Below are positions 21,401 through 34,487 of a stretch of 64,000 nucleotides of DNA, piece by piece. The stretch spans positions 1 through 64,000 of the forward strand of contig SIJG01000004.1 of assembly GCA_023374025.1 (NCBI GenBank). Reading direction: 5' to 3'. The stretch comes from Heterodera schachtii. Taxonomy: Eukaryota; Nematoda; Chromadorea; Rhabditida; Heteroderidae. Position numbers and translations under genes: made by a program. The notes under the pieces were generated by a model. That model was not told the origin of the DNA. It worked only from the letters and a program-made list of their open reading frames with translations, and did no database searches. The number at the start of each line of letters is the position of its first letter. Positions within the stretch are counted from its first letter, which is position 1.

Positions 21401-24400
21401 CTCATTATCCCCCCCCCCCCCCTCAAAGTCACTTCTTGTCACATTATCGCATTCCTTTCACCTGCACGCGTGCTTCCGCAACACCAACTGATAGAAACCG
21501 TACTGGTCCCCGATGATCATCATTTGTACAAATTAAGGGGTAAAGCAATTGAGGAAAACAAACGAATTTGAAGGGAGAGATGTCGCCAATTTTAAAAACC
21601 AAAAAGTGCCGATAACGGAGGAAAAGGGAATTTCGGAGTGAAAACGGAGAAATTAGCGGCAGATTTTCACTTTAAAAGGTTCATTCCCGCGAGGATGATG
21701 TACATCTCCAACGATTCAATCGTTTCCCTGACAACACGCGCGACATTTATGGGGGGGGGGGGGAGAAGCCAATGGGGAAGGGGGGGACACGCGGAAAAAA
21801 ACACAAAGGAAGCCGACAGAGACACCCCGGGGGATTCCCCCGACGGATCGGAGGCCTAAGCCCATCTCTGACTAATTAAATACTAACACGGTCACCTGAG
21901 CGCTATGTCGCGCATCAATTCTGAGTTGACCTCCAAAGGGTGTGCCACTGATTGGGAGCGACTCAAAAAGGCATTGGGTGAGGGGGGCATTGGCATTTCA
22001 GGGAGAGGCGGAGGCCGAGATGGAACAGTGCCGCTGGAAGTTGACGGGACATGGCCACTTCCGAGTTGCTGAAGAACCGGAAAGAGGGATGGAAGGGTCA
22101 TCCGAGGACGCCACTTTGGGGATTGGCACGGAGGAAATGGCACGAAGGCGGAGGAGGACGAGCCGAATTGGGACGAGTCCCTTCCGGCGGGGGAGGAGGG
22201 ACGAAGCTGAACAGAGCACGAAGAGCCATTGACATGACGAGGAGTTGTTGCGGAAGAGCTCATTCGGTTAAATATGCAGCGGCACTCGGAGGTTTGGAAA
22301 GAAAGAAATTTAAATGGAAAAGGAGAGGGGGACAAATGGGGGAATAGAGGGGGGGGGGGCGGATGGGACACGTGGCGAGGTGGTGATTGGCGGGCAATAC
22401 GCCGGAGGGGATTCCTTCCATTCCGTAGTAATTGATGGGATTAGTCCATTGTAAGAAGCAAAAGGGAGGGGGAGGGGAAGAATAGAGGAGAGAAGAGAAT
22501 GCCTTTGCGGTGCTTCTCCCCCCCCCCTTTCTCTCATTGCCTTTTATTTTTCTGCTGCTGCGTTTGTCCGCTCTTTGCCTTCCCCTGGGAGAGAGAAGAA
22601 GGCGAAAACGGACAAAGAAAAAGGACAAAAAATAACCGACAAAAGCAATGAATGTTTGAGTCTTTTACCCCCCCCCCCCTAAAATAATTCCCCAATTAAT
22701 TTGGTTTATTAATTTGTGCCATCATTTCAATCTTAAATTATTTCCATCAGTTTCTGGCCTAAGAGCAGCACAAATAAAGCAAAAAACAAACACACTTTCA
22801 CTTTTCACTCTTTCGTTTCGTCACTTTTCACTTCCCCCCCCCCCGCCCCCTCTTATGCTTTTGAAGAGGAAAGAGCAGAGATCGACGGGGAAAGGAAATA
22901 ATAACGGAGAGAAATGAGCAAATGCCGAAAAAGAAACACAAATCAGCCGAAAGCGAAGTCGGCAAACAACAGTCAGTCACTTGATCACCCTCATTAAGCA
23001 TGCTGTACAAATCCCTTTGTCACTTTAATTACATTTTTAACTCTCCCAATTCCATTCAATGGCAAATGTCCCTTAATTGCCTTGGCCATGCCCCAATTTC
23101 CCTCTCACTTTTCGACTGCTTCTCCCACCATCCGTTGTTGTCTTCTCTCCTCATCCCCCGCGTCACTTTCCGGTGCCGTTTCTGTGCTTTTCTGCCATTG
23201 GAAAAGTGTTGGGATGAAGCCGCTTACGCTTCTGCTCGCCCTTCGGCCTGAGTTGGGATAATGCCAAATCTTCCAATTCCCTTTTTATGATTGGTTTTGA
23301 TGTTGTCCTTTATTCGGTGTCCCTTACTGACCGGCTCCGATCATTCCGAGAAGGGACGAAGGCCGTTTTCGGGTGCCACCGGCGGACGAAGCGGGCGATG
23401 AGTCATCGCTAACGAAAAGCGACGCCACGCGACCGACGACACTCATTTTGGGTCGAATTTGGGTGGAGGATGAACTGAGTAAACTCTGTGAAGGCGGCGC
23501 TTTGCCAGCCACCGAATTCGAACGGCGATAGAAACGAAAGTTTTGGACGGCGCCGCCGCTGCCCTCTCTCCGATCAGCGCCACGGCTATTCACTGGCAAA
23601 GAATGGAATTAATTGTGAGAGGAACGAAACGGAGACGGAAAAGGAAAATGATCGGCCAATTTGGCAAAATCAGAGCAAAATCAAGCATTATTAGAAAACA
23701 CAGCCAAAAAATCCTACAATCCTAAAACAAAATGAAATAACGAACTCATTCCTATAAATGTGAGGCAGTTTGTTGCCTCATTGGTAAGAAGCGCCGACAA
23801 TTGGGCGGGTGGGGGGGGGGAGGCGAAGGATGTCCTCAGATTTATTTCGGAGAAGGGCCACTGCCCTTTGGACAAATTCACTTTTCGCCTCAAGGGGGGG
23901 GGGAGAAAGACGGGAGAGGGGAGAAGGGGGCGGGAATGGGAGGGGGAGAGAGTAAAGGGAAGGGGAGAGGGAGAGACGGGGAGAGGGGGAGGGAGCAAAT
24001 GGGGGGAGGGGAAGAACGGGAGAGAGTTAAGGGAGGGGGAGGGAGAGGGGTGGAAAGGGGGGGCGGCAAAACTGCCTTTTCCATGCCTTAATGCCATTTC
24101 ATTGTTGTGCCTCTTTATATGCTTATTGAATTTGGCAAATGCAAATGAGTGAAAAGAGCGATTGGCGCAGTAAATGGGCGGGCGGATGGGCCAATTTGGC
24201 CAAATAATTGTTGGCCGCAGGTGCGAAACGTAAAGGAATGACCAGCAGTTCAATTGCGAAAAGGAAAAGCCAATCCCCAACAAAGTCATGCATTCTTTGC
24301 TGATCATTTTGTCGTACCGTCCACAATGTATTCGGTGTCCTCAAATCTCAGTGCAAATCGGTTCTGACCCTTCGCTTCCATCACACATTTTGACAAATTC

Positions 24401-25248
24401 GAGGGAATGGTGGCCAAATCGGCCACAGTTTCGGCTTCCTTCTCTTTCAGAAACTGCGAGGACGAAGAGGTCAAATCTCTGGGCATCCAAACCATCTGAC
24501 CAAAGGAAAACTTAAAAAGAATCTCTTGATCGATTCAAATTAAAAGGGTGATCAGACACCAAAATGTCGAAGTGATTTGGGGTCGAACGGTCCCTCCCCC
24601 CCCCCCCCCGTTTTGGGTTTTTCCGCCAAGTACAACTGACCGGCTCCGGCTCGATGGTCTTCGGTGTTTCCCCAATGCACTGCTCCAATTCCTTGGCGTT
24701 GCTTTCCTCGCCGAATCCATCGTCCATTGGTGAATAAAGAATTCCAAAGAACTGAAAATGGCTGTATTTTTGATGGAAAATTATGTCATTCAATGGATAT
24801 GAATGAAATGATGCGCCGAATGCCCAATTTGGGAAAGTCCTTAGGGAATGCAAATTGGGCGGGAGGGGGGCGGCATCAGAGAACGGCAAAAGGCATTCCC
24901 AGTCCCGACAAGGCGTGAAATAGGCACCCGGTCATCAACCGTAGTCAATTTATCACACGTCCCAACCAAAACCCTCCCACTCCTTTTTTCCTCAAGTTGC
25001 CTCTCCCCTCCGAAGGCTGTCCCTCTCCCAACCCTCCCCCCTCTCCATGCCAATACCACCCCCAACCTCTCTCTCCCCCTCCCTCTCCCAATCCATTCCC
25101 GGCCCACCTTTTCCAACTTCGCTCTTGACCCGTCCCTTTGCCTCCGTCTCCGTCCCTTTCCGTTTGGTGCGCTCGTTTTCCTTCGCGTTTGCCCTTCGCC
25201 GACGATCACTTTCTTCCGACAACAGCAGCAAACTCCCAAATTGACCAT
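18448..25248 (-). CDS. pde-1: Calcium/calmodulin-type 3',5'-cyclic nucleotide phosphodiesterase PDE1
   Basis: Core exons 21289-18448 (15 exons) carry the PDE1 N-terminal region (LKRNIEYAALVLETAYMDET, VREWLTATFTRQ, KPKFKSVANAI) and the catalytic HD domain: YSKHNNPYHN, IHAADVTQT, IHDYEHTGHTNNFH, YNDRSVLENHHASS, ATDMSTHFVQIK, LPEGIDKM, HACDISHASKPW, EEFFRQGDLE, DSQIGFIDFIVE. The residue after HA is Cys where mammals have Ala. Two starts fit: a short form from an exon at 21523-21462 (MMIIGDQYGF, 472 residues), and a long form (about 837 residues) from 25248-25108 (MVNLGVCCCCRKK) through exons at 24751-24641, 24495-24318, 23592-23332, 23247-23228, about 22284-21896 and 21727-21671. All long-form phases agree, but these exons have no recognised domain. 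The intron 20204-19976 is GC-AG. Confidence 0.93.
20286..20575. repeat. Long purine-rich tract in a pde-1 intron
   Basis: About 290 bp that is almost entirely A and G on the plus strand (GGAGGAGGAGAAGAGGAAG-like), hence pyrimidine-rich on the transcribed sense of pde-1. It fills the intron between the exons coding the two halves of the regulatory/catalytic junction. The frames read through it are low-complexity artefacts. Confidence 0.9.
23800..24070. repeat. G-rich, purine-rich tract
   Basis: Repeated GGGAGAGGGG and GGGGGAG runs on the plus strand, with several four-G clusters closely spaced, lie in the intron between two long-form pde-1 exons. G-quadruplex potential is clear by inspection. 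Frames through it are low complexity. Confidence 0.8.
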
Positions 25249-26342
25249 TTTGGACGAATGAGCGATCGGAGAAAAGCGACGGAATGAAATGAAAGTGCCC
25301 ATCAAAATTGGCACCACCAGCGGAACAAGCAAACGGAGAAGTCAGTCAATTAGCAGCCATTGTGCAAGCCGAACGACGACAAAAGCACACAAACAATGGG
25401 AGGAAAACAATGCCAACAAAACGCCAAGACAAAGTTCGACTGACTGTGCTCACTCGTGCTCTTCTACCATTGCTGTGCCAATTTGGTGAAGCTTATTTTT
25501 CCCCTCCGGATATCACTGACAAAAAATGGGAGGGATAAAAATAAAGGGAGGCGAGGCTTTTCCTCGTTTTTAGAAATTGTTTGAATTGAGGCTTAAAGTA
25601 CAAATTGCTTCAATATGCGTTTATTAAATTAGTTTAACATTGTAAAAGAAGTGTTTGTGAAAAGGCCGCAAAAGGAATTGAGAGGGAAATTATTTGTTTA
25701 TATATACGAAGAAGCCTTCCAAATTAGTGTGCTTTTCCCTCCGTTTATTTACTCAGTCATTCCCAACTCAAAAATGGCAGAGAAAAGGACAGAAATTACT
25801 TTCAGAATTGAAAGGTCGAAGCAATTATCCTTTCAGGGAGGATAATTAACAATTTTTTTAGTCTTTTTGACGAAAGAAAATGGAGGAGGACGAAAGGGGA
25901 AAGAAAGGCATTCGCATTCCGAAGCGGCGGAGAGGGGAGGGCATTATTGGCTTTTCACGCCCAATGCTTAAAGATGAAAGCACTCATTAACTCAACTTAA
26001 CCCGAAGATGACATTGACACCCTTTAGGAATTACAGTGGGTGCACAACTTTCATCCCTTTCCCCCCGCATCATTTCCCGTGGGAAAATTTAAAAAAAATG
26101 CAAATTTTCAATTTTTATGAAAAACTTGAATTAAAAAAGATTTTATTTGAATCGGAAAACGAATGCGATACAATGTGAGAAAATGGCAATTAACAAAAAA
26201 CAAAAAGAGACCAAAACAATAACAAATGAGTTTTCAGGGATGTATCATATAAATTTCGGAAAATAGACAAATTTTCAAAACCGTAAATTGCACCCCCCCC
26301 ACCGGGATAAGCTCTGAAATTTTGTTAAAACAATTTGAAAAG
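25249..26342. other. Intergenic, no supported gene
   Basis: Between the pde-1 long-form start and the stop codon of the INTS8-like gene. AT-rich stretches and one C-run (26287); short frames lack coding character. The pde-1 upstream promoter and the INTS8 3' UTR are expected here. Confidence 0.5.
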
Positions 26343-29300
26343 TCACAGTGAACATTGTTCCCCGAATTGTCTAAACACAATTTCGATAAAACGCTGACGA
26401 CGTCGAACACCTTCGCGTTCCAAAATCACCGGTGAATTATTCACATTTACCGCACGGGTTGGCATTAGTTCCAACTAAAACGGCAATTTCCCAAGTAAAA
26501 GGCCAAACTGAACAACAAACGGCCCAATGGCTGGTGGAAACACTTACCAAAGCCTGCAAATAGAGTGGCAGTTCGAACTTTTCATAGGCTGCTGAATATA
26601 AATGTAATGGCATGACCAATTAGTTTAATTTTGGCAAATTTACCGGCCATCCTCTCCATGAGGTGAATGTCGGCAATCAGTGGGAAATAGGCGTGCCCCG
26701 CGTCCACTGTTAGGGGCGTGTTGCGCAACAAATGCTCAACCATGTCGAGATGGGGTGAAATGTCGGCACGCATTTGGCCAATAATTGCCGCGAGAGTTGG
26801 CATGCGCAAATGGTGAAGTGCAACAGCGATCTTGCTGTACACCTGCGAGTGAAATTCGGTATGGCGGGCAAAGAACGAACGGACGGACAGACCAAGTCAG
26901 TGTCCATCTTCTGAGTGATTCTGTCGGCGCCGCCCAGCTCCATTTCCTCACTGTCACTCAGCAAACCCCGCTGCAGAGCCATCAACATCTCAAGGTAAAG
27001 GCGCATCGCCTCATCGTAATTTTCGCAGACTAATGGGAAACGAAACGGATTTATTTTACTATTAATAATTGGGATGATGTCCCTACCGAATGCGTAGTCC
27101 GCTCTGATCCGGAGCCACGACACGCGGATGGGTCCGGCAATTTGAGCCTGTTTGCAGAGCACAGCCAACACTTGCTTTATGAAGGACACATCCAACGGAC
27201 GACTTCTGCAATTCCAATGCCAAATTGTCAATTTCACCGTCCAAAAACACACCTGTACTCATCCAATCGTATCGTCTGCCACATCTCATGGTTCTCCACA
27301 TAAATTTGTTGGCTGACAGCACGGACCAAATGTGCGCCGGCGACTTGCATCTGTTGGAGGGGGTCGTCACTGAAAGTGCCGTCGATGAGAGCGATGGGTG
27401 CGGTGGTCAGCGAGAAATTGTAAAGAAAGGCAGCCATGCCGAAAAAAATGCCGAGTGCATCCGGGTCCTGAAATCGGCATAGGGAGAGGACGTAGTTAAG
27501 GAAGGGGCAGGGTGTACAAACAAATTTTCTTAACAAGATTTATTAAAAATATAAAAAAAATTTCCCAGGCAACTCCAACCGTTGTCGCTAGACTCAATTC
27601 CCCTAAAATTTACCAAAATTGGGCAAAACTTTTGTAATTAAGATGAAAATCTTTTAAAGATAAGACCAAAATTCCAAATTTCTCCCCATCGACGCTTATC
27701 GGCCCCGTTCGACCCAAAAAAATCTTTGGCAAAAATTTACGCATTTTATTTTACAGTAGTGAACAAAACAAACACACCTTGATTCCTCGCAAAAAGTCAA
27801 GAAAGTAATTTTTGTTGATCAGCGCAGTTCTGGACTCCAATCTAAACAGAAACAATTCATTTCAATTCGTTTCGGTGTTGACCCCCCCCTCCCCCCATCA
27901 CCTACCCCTGGCGCATCTCATCAAAAGTGGGCGAAATGACTTTCCAAAACACATCCCGCACCACTTTGTACGCTTCTTCCCGCTTCCGCTCCTCGTACAA
28001 TTTGAACAGAAAAACCTCGAGGATCACCGCAATGTCAGTGAACGGCGTTTTGAACAATTGCTGCGCTTTGATTCGATCGTTTGCGAGTCGCCACTGGCGA
28101 CTGTTGATCAGAAAATGAGCCAACTGACAATGAGAGGAAAATGGGAAAAGCAGAGATGCCGTTAAAAGTTTTTGGGCCTTGTGGGAGGACATCACTTGGG
28201 AACGAAATATTTTCCATTTATTAAAAGTTGTCGTCCGGGGCGGTAAAAACTTATTATTAGAAAAAAATTTTTTATGAGAAACTTTCAAAAAAATTTTAAG
28301 AAATTTTCTCATAAAAATTTTATTAAAATTTTTCTTCTTGAAAAATTTCTATGTTTGAAAATTTAAAAAAAAATTTTCTCAGGGGGGGGGGACGACCTGC
28401 TTCGGCTTCACCCCGCCCCCCGTCGTTAGGCCAGGGAGAAGCGATGACCAAAAGCCAGAAAAAGATTCAGCTATTATTGTATTTTCAAAATGCTATTCCA
28501 TTTCACCTCCATGCCAAAGCGTTGGAAAACGATGTGTTCGTTGTTGAAAGCGATGGTCAACGTCGAACTGAGCAAACCCTGGATGGAAACGGAGCGTTTT
28601 GCGAATTCGGCCAAATCATTTGCACGACAGAAGTCGCGACACAAATTGAGGAGCTGTTAATTGAAAGCATGATGTGTTATTAAAACTCTCCTTCTGCCTA
28701 TTCAAAAAACTCACTTCGATACGAACAGTGTCATAAATGAAAAAGTTTTTCAACGCCGCATTTTCTCTGACATTTGGCGATGCCTCCACAAATTTGTTCA
28801 GCAACTCCTTCCATTTGGGGATGTTCTAAAATGTTTCCACCATTTTCCGTCGCTTCAACTTCGCTTACGCCCATCCTGGCCAACTGTTCCAACTTCCAAA
28901 GCATCAATTGGTTCCACAATTTCATTTTGTCCCCGGCAGAGCTCGAAATGTGCAAAATGGGCTCGGCCAACACGGGGGAAAAAACCATCGGAAAAACCAC
29001 AAAAATGAATGGGGACTTGGTTTAAAAAAACTTTTTGTTCAGAAATGAGCAGTTGAGAAGTATGTTTGGCAAAAGTGTCGTACAAAGTGCCAAAGTCAAA
29101 AGAGGCCAAAAGTGTCCACAAAGGAGGGCCGGAAGAAATAAAATCTGAATGAAAAAAGCTTAAGTTGGTTAACAAACTGAGTGAAGAACCTTTTAAATAG
29201 TCATCAGAAGGCGGCTGGGACACAGAAACACTGGGGAGAACGGCCAAAAGCCTTAAACATTTGAATATTTTTAATGGAAATTAAATTGGTGACGAAACGA

Positions 29301-31410
29301 TGCAAAAGAAAAACAAAAACGGACAAATGACTGACACTCTATTTAACTAAAGTTCAAATGATTACCCACCTCGTCCTAAGTGAATGCGGTGGCTCCAAAA
29401 GTCGCGGGGCAATTTTGGGCAATAATTCGACGAAGCCAGGCAAAAGTGCGCAAAGAAAGTAAACGCAACCGCAAAGACGAACGTAACGGAGAGAGTCCGA
29501 TTTGGACAAACAACGAACGCCGTGAGAAAAACGGAGAAGTTCAGCGGAGAGTTCCTGAGAAAAAAAGGAAAAGGAGTGAGAAGAGATGAAAGAATGGGCA
29601 ATTGAGTTTGATGACTTCGATCAAATTTTTCCGGGCTTCTTCGTTCTCCCGAAGTCTGTTCAATTGGTGCTTTGATATTCGGCAAACGCCTGAAGAGAAC
29701 AGCAACTTGACGATGTATTTGGCACTGTTTTTGTCTATTTTCGCTTTCTGTCGCACAAAATCGAGTAACGGATCCGAAGGGCAAATGGCGATTGTGGGGC
29801 GTCGTTTGTGCAGCGGAGAAGCGTCGCCAATTTTGAAAATATGCCGATAAATGTGCAACTCATTCTCGTCGATGTGCAACAAATCGCCCGAAAATATTTG
29901 TAAGTCTTCTTTTTCAGTTTTGCAGGACAATGTCTGACAGTTGAATAACAAATCCACAACCACAAATAATGAAAACGTACTTTACTCAAGAAATGCTTGG
30001 CCCTTTGGAAATGTTTGGCGGAAAAATGTGCCGTCATTAAATCGAACATCGTTTTTCGACGAAAAGTGCACCAGGAAATTTTATGTGTTTCTGCGTCAAA
30101 ATTAGCTTTAGGAAGAAAAAGTTTCTGAATGAAAAGGCAATTAAAAACAAAAAACGTAATTAAAACGCACTTTCGTCGTGATGTCAAAGTTTGGGAAAAA
30201 ACACATCATTCCGGGCACTTCCACTTTGTCGTCGTCTCCAAGTCGCCGGTCGTTGACAATTCGTCTCAAAAAGTTCACTGCTTCGCCCATTCGACTGCGC
30301 ACTTCCAAAGTCACTTGGGACAACCGTTCGGCTTGAAGAAGTGACTGATCAACAGAAAAATAACTGAAACAAGCAGGTGACAAATAACGAATGACCGTAA
30401 CGGGTGGGGGGGGGAGGAAGCCAAAGAAAATATTAACTCAAAGAATCCTTATTTTCTGATCATTTTCGGTGCCGGGTAAGTTGCATTTCATGTTAATTTT
30501 TTAGGGGCCGTTAAATTGTTAGTTTAGTTATATTGCGTAGCTATCTTATTTTCATGTTTGTTAAGCTGCTCTTGAAACTTACGGGTTGCTGACTGTTGGC
30601 CGTGCGGGAGGAACCTTAAAAATGAGTTAGAACAAATTGAATAAACGAACAGACAGGGAATCGGCCATCCAAATCAGTTTTGAGAACCCAACGAGCGTAA
30701 AGCCATCCGGAGAAAAGTCTCGAGGCGCCAACTCGGTCGAAAGAATTCAGAAATTTGAAAGGCTCTTCCGCAAAGAGAGTTCTGCTCTGTGAACTCAAAT
30801 CGGATTCAAAAGCCCATCGGATGAGACGGCTTAACAAAGCGCCCACTCGGATGACATTCGAACTGAAAAGGGATAATCTGCTGCTATTGGTATTGAAAAG
30901 ATGAAATCCCAACCCAATCCCTCTCTCCGACTGACTTTTTGATCAGCAACGACAAGTCCCAATCACACGCTGCAAAACAGCTGAGAGCACACAGCCAAAG
31001 GTCTTCGATTTTGTAATGTGTGCTCATGAAATCATCTTAAAGGGCAGTCGACATGTGTAAAACGCATCATTCCCACCTCAGGGCAATGGCAAAACACACA
31101 ATACATTTTGCACTTTGTACATTTTGTCACGACATCCCCGCCCCATATGTCCCTCGCCCACCTTTCTCTATTGCATTGTTTCTCTCCATCGTCGCCAAAT
31201 CTCTTTCACCGACCAAAGCCTGTTCAACGAATTGGTCACAAAACGAAATCGCTGCAATTCGGTCTGAAAAAGCCAAATTGAACTGAAATGCAATAATGTA
31301 AGACCAATTGGTTTTCGCCTGAGCAGCTCTGAAAGCTTTTTCCGCTCCAAAAAATAATCAAGCCAATTGGCGGTCGGTTCGTGTTGCAGAAAATTGAGTT
31401 GCACATCCAT
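26343..31410 (-). CDS. ints-8: Integrator complex subunit 8
   Basis: Starts MDVQLNFLQHEP followed by NWLDYFLERKKLSELLRR and IAAISFCDQFVEQALVG, matching the INTS8 N-terminus (FEFLLEESLLEKHLRK, then VQFLEQ). The best-matching C-terminal part has IRVSWLRIRADYAF, ENYDEAMRLYLEMLMAL, YSKIAVALHHLRMPTLAAI, IADIHLMERMAAAYEKF and a last exon 26474-26343 ending REGVRRRQRFIEIVFRQF, like the basic end of human INTS8. Between them lie many short exons (LRRIVNDRRLGDDDKVEVPG, IFSGDLLHIDENELHIYRH, PTIAICPSDPLLDFVRQ, FKLYEERKREEAYKVVRDVF) that keep phase only when spliced. INTS8 sits in the Integrator module that cleaves snRNA and attenuated pre-mRNAs and recruits PP2A. Middle exon limits are approximate. It is last in a tandem set of four minus-strand genes. 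Confidence 0.85.
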
Positions 31411-31619
31411 CGAAATGATTAACAAGAGTTGGGTAGATAAAAAATGAAAAATAAATTGACACGAATAATCAGAAATTTGCCACGGACAAAAATGAATAGA
31501 CAGAAAGTGATTTATTAGGCCCAAATAAACAAATGAATAAAATTAAAATTTTACAATAAATAAGACAAGATTAGGTAACCCAACAAAATTCACATAACAT
31601 CGGTCCCACGTCTTTCTAA

Positions 31620-33127
31620 CTAAACAGAAAATGGTACGGATATCCGTGATGTTTGCTGCGAAACACTGAAAGCAAAAGGCTGAAGAAGACCACAACCAGT
31701 CCTATTCCGATGCATGCCATAACTGAATTGAATCAATAAACAACGGTGCCAAATGGTGAAACATCCCCACGCTTTCTTTTCCCGGGGTCCGTTTTGCTGG
31801 AGGCAGCATCATTTAACACGACGACGCCAAGGGTGACGGCGGCGTACAATGAGAGAACGATGTACGTCTCGGCAATGAGTTGGTACTGAGTGCTGCCGTG
31901 GACCAGCGAAGTCTCACGCGTTTGGGGGTGAGTCATCACAAAGGGCGGGCCACGGATGTGGTTCCACATCTGACCACTCATGAACGCGAATACGATGCCC
32001 TTACAGAAGAACAGGGAAAATGCAAGAGGGACACATAAAAAGAGACGGTACCACGCAAACCAAGGCCCAAAAAGTGCGATTGAAGAGAAACTCGAGGTTA
32101 TTACGACGCATGTAGAGGAGGCCGAGCACCAACATGACGAGCAGCAGCACAACCACAGGCGCAGCATAATTCGGAGGACGAAGGACTCGAATCTAATGAA
32201 GCCAAAGGAATGCCAGAAAAGGGGGGTGCCCACTTGGATGTCCGTTCTGTCCTGAACAAATTTGGCCATTGCGTCCGCGTCAATGCCCATCCGTTGGAAG
32301 TCCATTGTATCCTTTCCAAATCACAGTAAAAATGTTCAAAATTAGAATATATTTGCACCTGATTGCGTCGCGCTCCCTTTGCTGGAAAATGATAAATTGC
32401 AGGAGCCGTGTTCAAATTGAGCTGAATTCAAGCATTTAAATATCGCGTTTTTTATTTAATCTACCAAAATGCTCACCAAATTGAAAATCTGCGGCGCTTC
32501 CTCATAATCGACCAGTGCAAAATAAAGCGATTTCGAGTTGAGAAAGGTGTAACGGTAGGAATTGGCCAGTATCAGATACTCTTCATAAGCTGGCCTTAAT
32601 CCAAAAAATGAAACGGAAAACTGCGGAAAGCGAACTTGCAAATGGGGCAATTCATGCTCGCAGAAAGCACAGTGAACATGACAATCATCGAATAATTGCG
32701 GGGCGACGACTGAAAACCATAAAAAATGTACTAGTAGAGGAGGGGGGGGGGGGAACTCCTGGTACCGACAAAAGGCACCAAAAAGTTTTTCCGTTTCCCA
32801 GTTTTAGGAAAATGCCAAGGGTCAATATGCAAATACAAATTTGACCAGCCACACCAACATGACAACAAAAGCAAGGAACCTGTACGTAAGTTTTCCATTT
32901 CTCAAGATTGAGATTGATCAGCGGACGCTTCAGCATCGATTCTTGCAAAGTGCGCACCTAACACAAGAAAACACAAAATGTTGGTTATTTACGTACTCCC
33001 GAACAAATTTACGGGTTACCCTAGTAAAACCGACCTTTTCTTCCAACGTAACTCCCCGTTCCGCTCCATGGACGACAACGCAGAAGAATAAAATAATAAA
33101 TGAAATACAGTAGATAATGTTCGTCAT
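31620..33127 (-). CDS. Oligosaccharyltransferase subunit OST3/OST6 (TUSC3/MAGT1)
   Basis: A signal peptide ([19 protein letters not shown]) begins at 33127. The lumenal thioredoxin-like domain has [18 protein letters not shown], with a CPIC redox motif where mammals have CVVC, then [31 protein letters not shown] and [34 protein letters not shown] precedes four membrane segments with [33 protein letters not shown] and, in the last exon (31722-31620), [11 protein letters not shown]. These are the TUSC3/MAGT1 landmarks. The protein helps glycosylate cysteine-proximal sites in the ER. It lies 209 bp upstream of INTS8 on the same strand. Confidence 0.95.
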
Positions 33128-33429
33128 AAAGTCGGTTTAATCTCTATAAACTAAAAACTTAGCGACAAATATAAAATGCATAAAGAAAGGCGAACATTCG
33201 TAGGAAAACTTTTCCAGTTTGTCTAATAGCAAGTGAAAATAACATTATTTAGGAATCATCCTGTTTTTATATTTAAAAAAATGTAAATAAGCATTTAAAA
33301 ACTGAGTGTCGGTATGGAATATACAGCAAAACTGGGAAACCGACGATAACCAATGGCCATAAGACAGCCATTCCATCGACTCCACCGACATCGGACAAAG
33401 TTGCAGTTTTGGTAGATAGTCCACCCTTT

Positions 33430-34255
33430 TCACTTCTTCCGTTTGCTACTGCCAAATGTGCCGATCCCCATCACTTTCATCAGTTCCGCGTCCGCCTCTT
33501 CGTCCGTGGGCGGTGCCGTCACCGCCGCTGCCGTCCTCTTCCGACTGGTCTCCTTTTGCCGTTCCCTTTGCATCCGTTTCAGATCCGCCATTTTGGCCTC
33601 TTCCTCCTTCAAATCGCGTTGTTTCTCCTCTACGTCCTCATTGCGCAGCGTTTCCTCTTAAGGACATTACAAAATGTTTAATCTTTTATTCGGTTTTTTC
33701 TGCTCACTTTGTGTCTTTTTCATTGAAAAACGCTCTCGGACCTCCTCGACAGTGCTTTTCTTCACTTTCATTGAAAACCCCAAATTCCTTTGGTGATTTT
33801 TACCTACAAATTCAGGGATAATTTGTCTGATGAGTGAGTCGCTCTCTGACCATTAATGTGATCCAAAAAGTTGATTGAGTCCTTCACCACACAGTCACAA
33901 ATATTGCAGTAATAACCGCCTGTCTCGGAGGAGGGCGTGGTTTTGTTGATCACCACTTGCCTGCCCACTTTCGACTCGAGGTCCACCTGACAATGAGCAA
34001 TAAATTTATTTATTACGCCGATGGAGAAAGCAAAGATTAGAGTGCCTCAAATGCACTCACTTTGAATTCCCTCGGCTTCAGCATTTCCCGTTTAATCTTC
34101 GGGCCCTTCGGCGGTGGCCGTATGTTTCCTTTTTTGACTTCCAACGCCTCCCTTTCGGTAGTCAGTCTCTCCTGCGCCTTGACTTCATATTCCGTCCGAT
34201 CCCAAGTCCGTCGATGGTCTTTCACGGACGAAGGAGGTCGTTGCAAAAAGGACAT
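33430..34255 (-). CDS. ZMAT2 / Snu23 spliceosomal zinc-finger protein
   Basis: Four exons starting at 34255 ([47 protein letters not shown]), then [18 protein letters not shown] and the matrin-type C2H2 finger [15 protein letters not shown] followed by [10 protein letters not shown], then [20 protein letters not shown], and a charged C-terminus ending [13 protein letters not shown]. Order and motifs are those of human ZMAT2, a component of the U4/U6.U5 tri-snRNP and B complex needed for 5' splice-site handling. It is 302 bp upstream of OST3. Confidence 0.95.
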
Positions 34256-34487
34256 TTATTTATCTGTCGGAAAAAAGAAATACGAAACTTACAATTAGTA
34301 GAAAATATTTCTCACAATCAGGTAAAAATTTTAATTGGTAAACATTTTAATAAGGAAAAGAAAGTATTGCAGTGGAATGAATTTATAAAATAATAATACG
34401 ATGAATTAATAAATACCAAATTAATATGAATAGCGTCGTGAAAATAGTGAAAAAGGAAATTCAATATGAAAAACAAAACACAGCAAG

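Noticed and set aside
23760..24152. Gly/Arg-rich ORFs on both strands
   Set aside because: Low-complexity readings of a G-rich intronic block with no domain and no splice support.
31733..32305. Single long minus ORF taken as one membrane protein
   Set aside because: It reads through introns; splicing restores OST3/TUSC3 motifs that the unspliced reading lacks.
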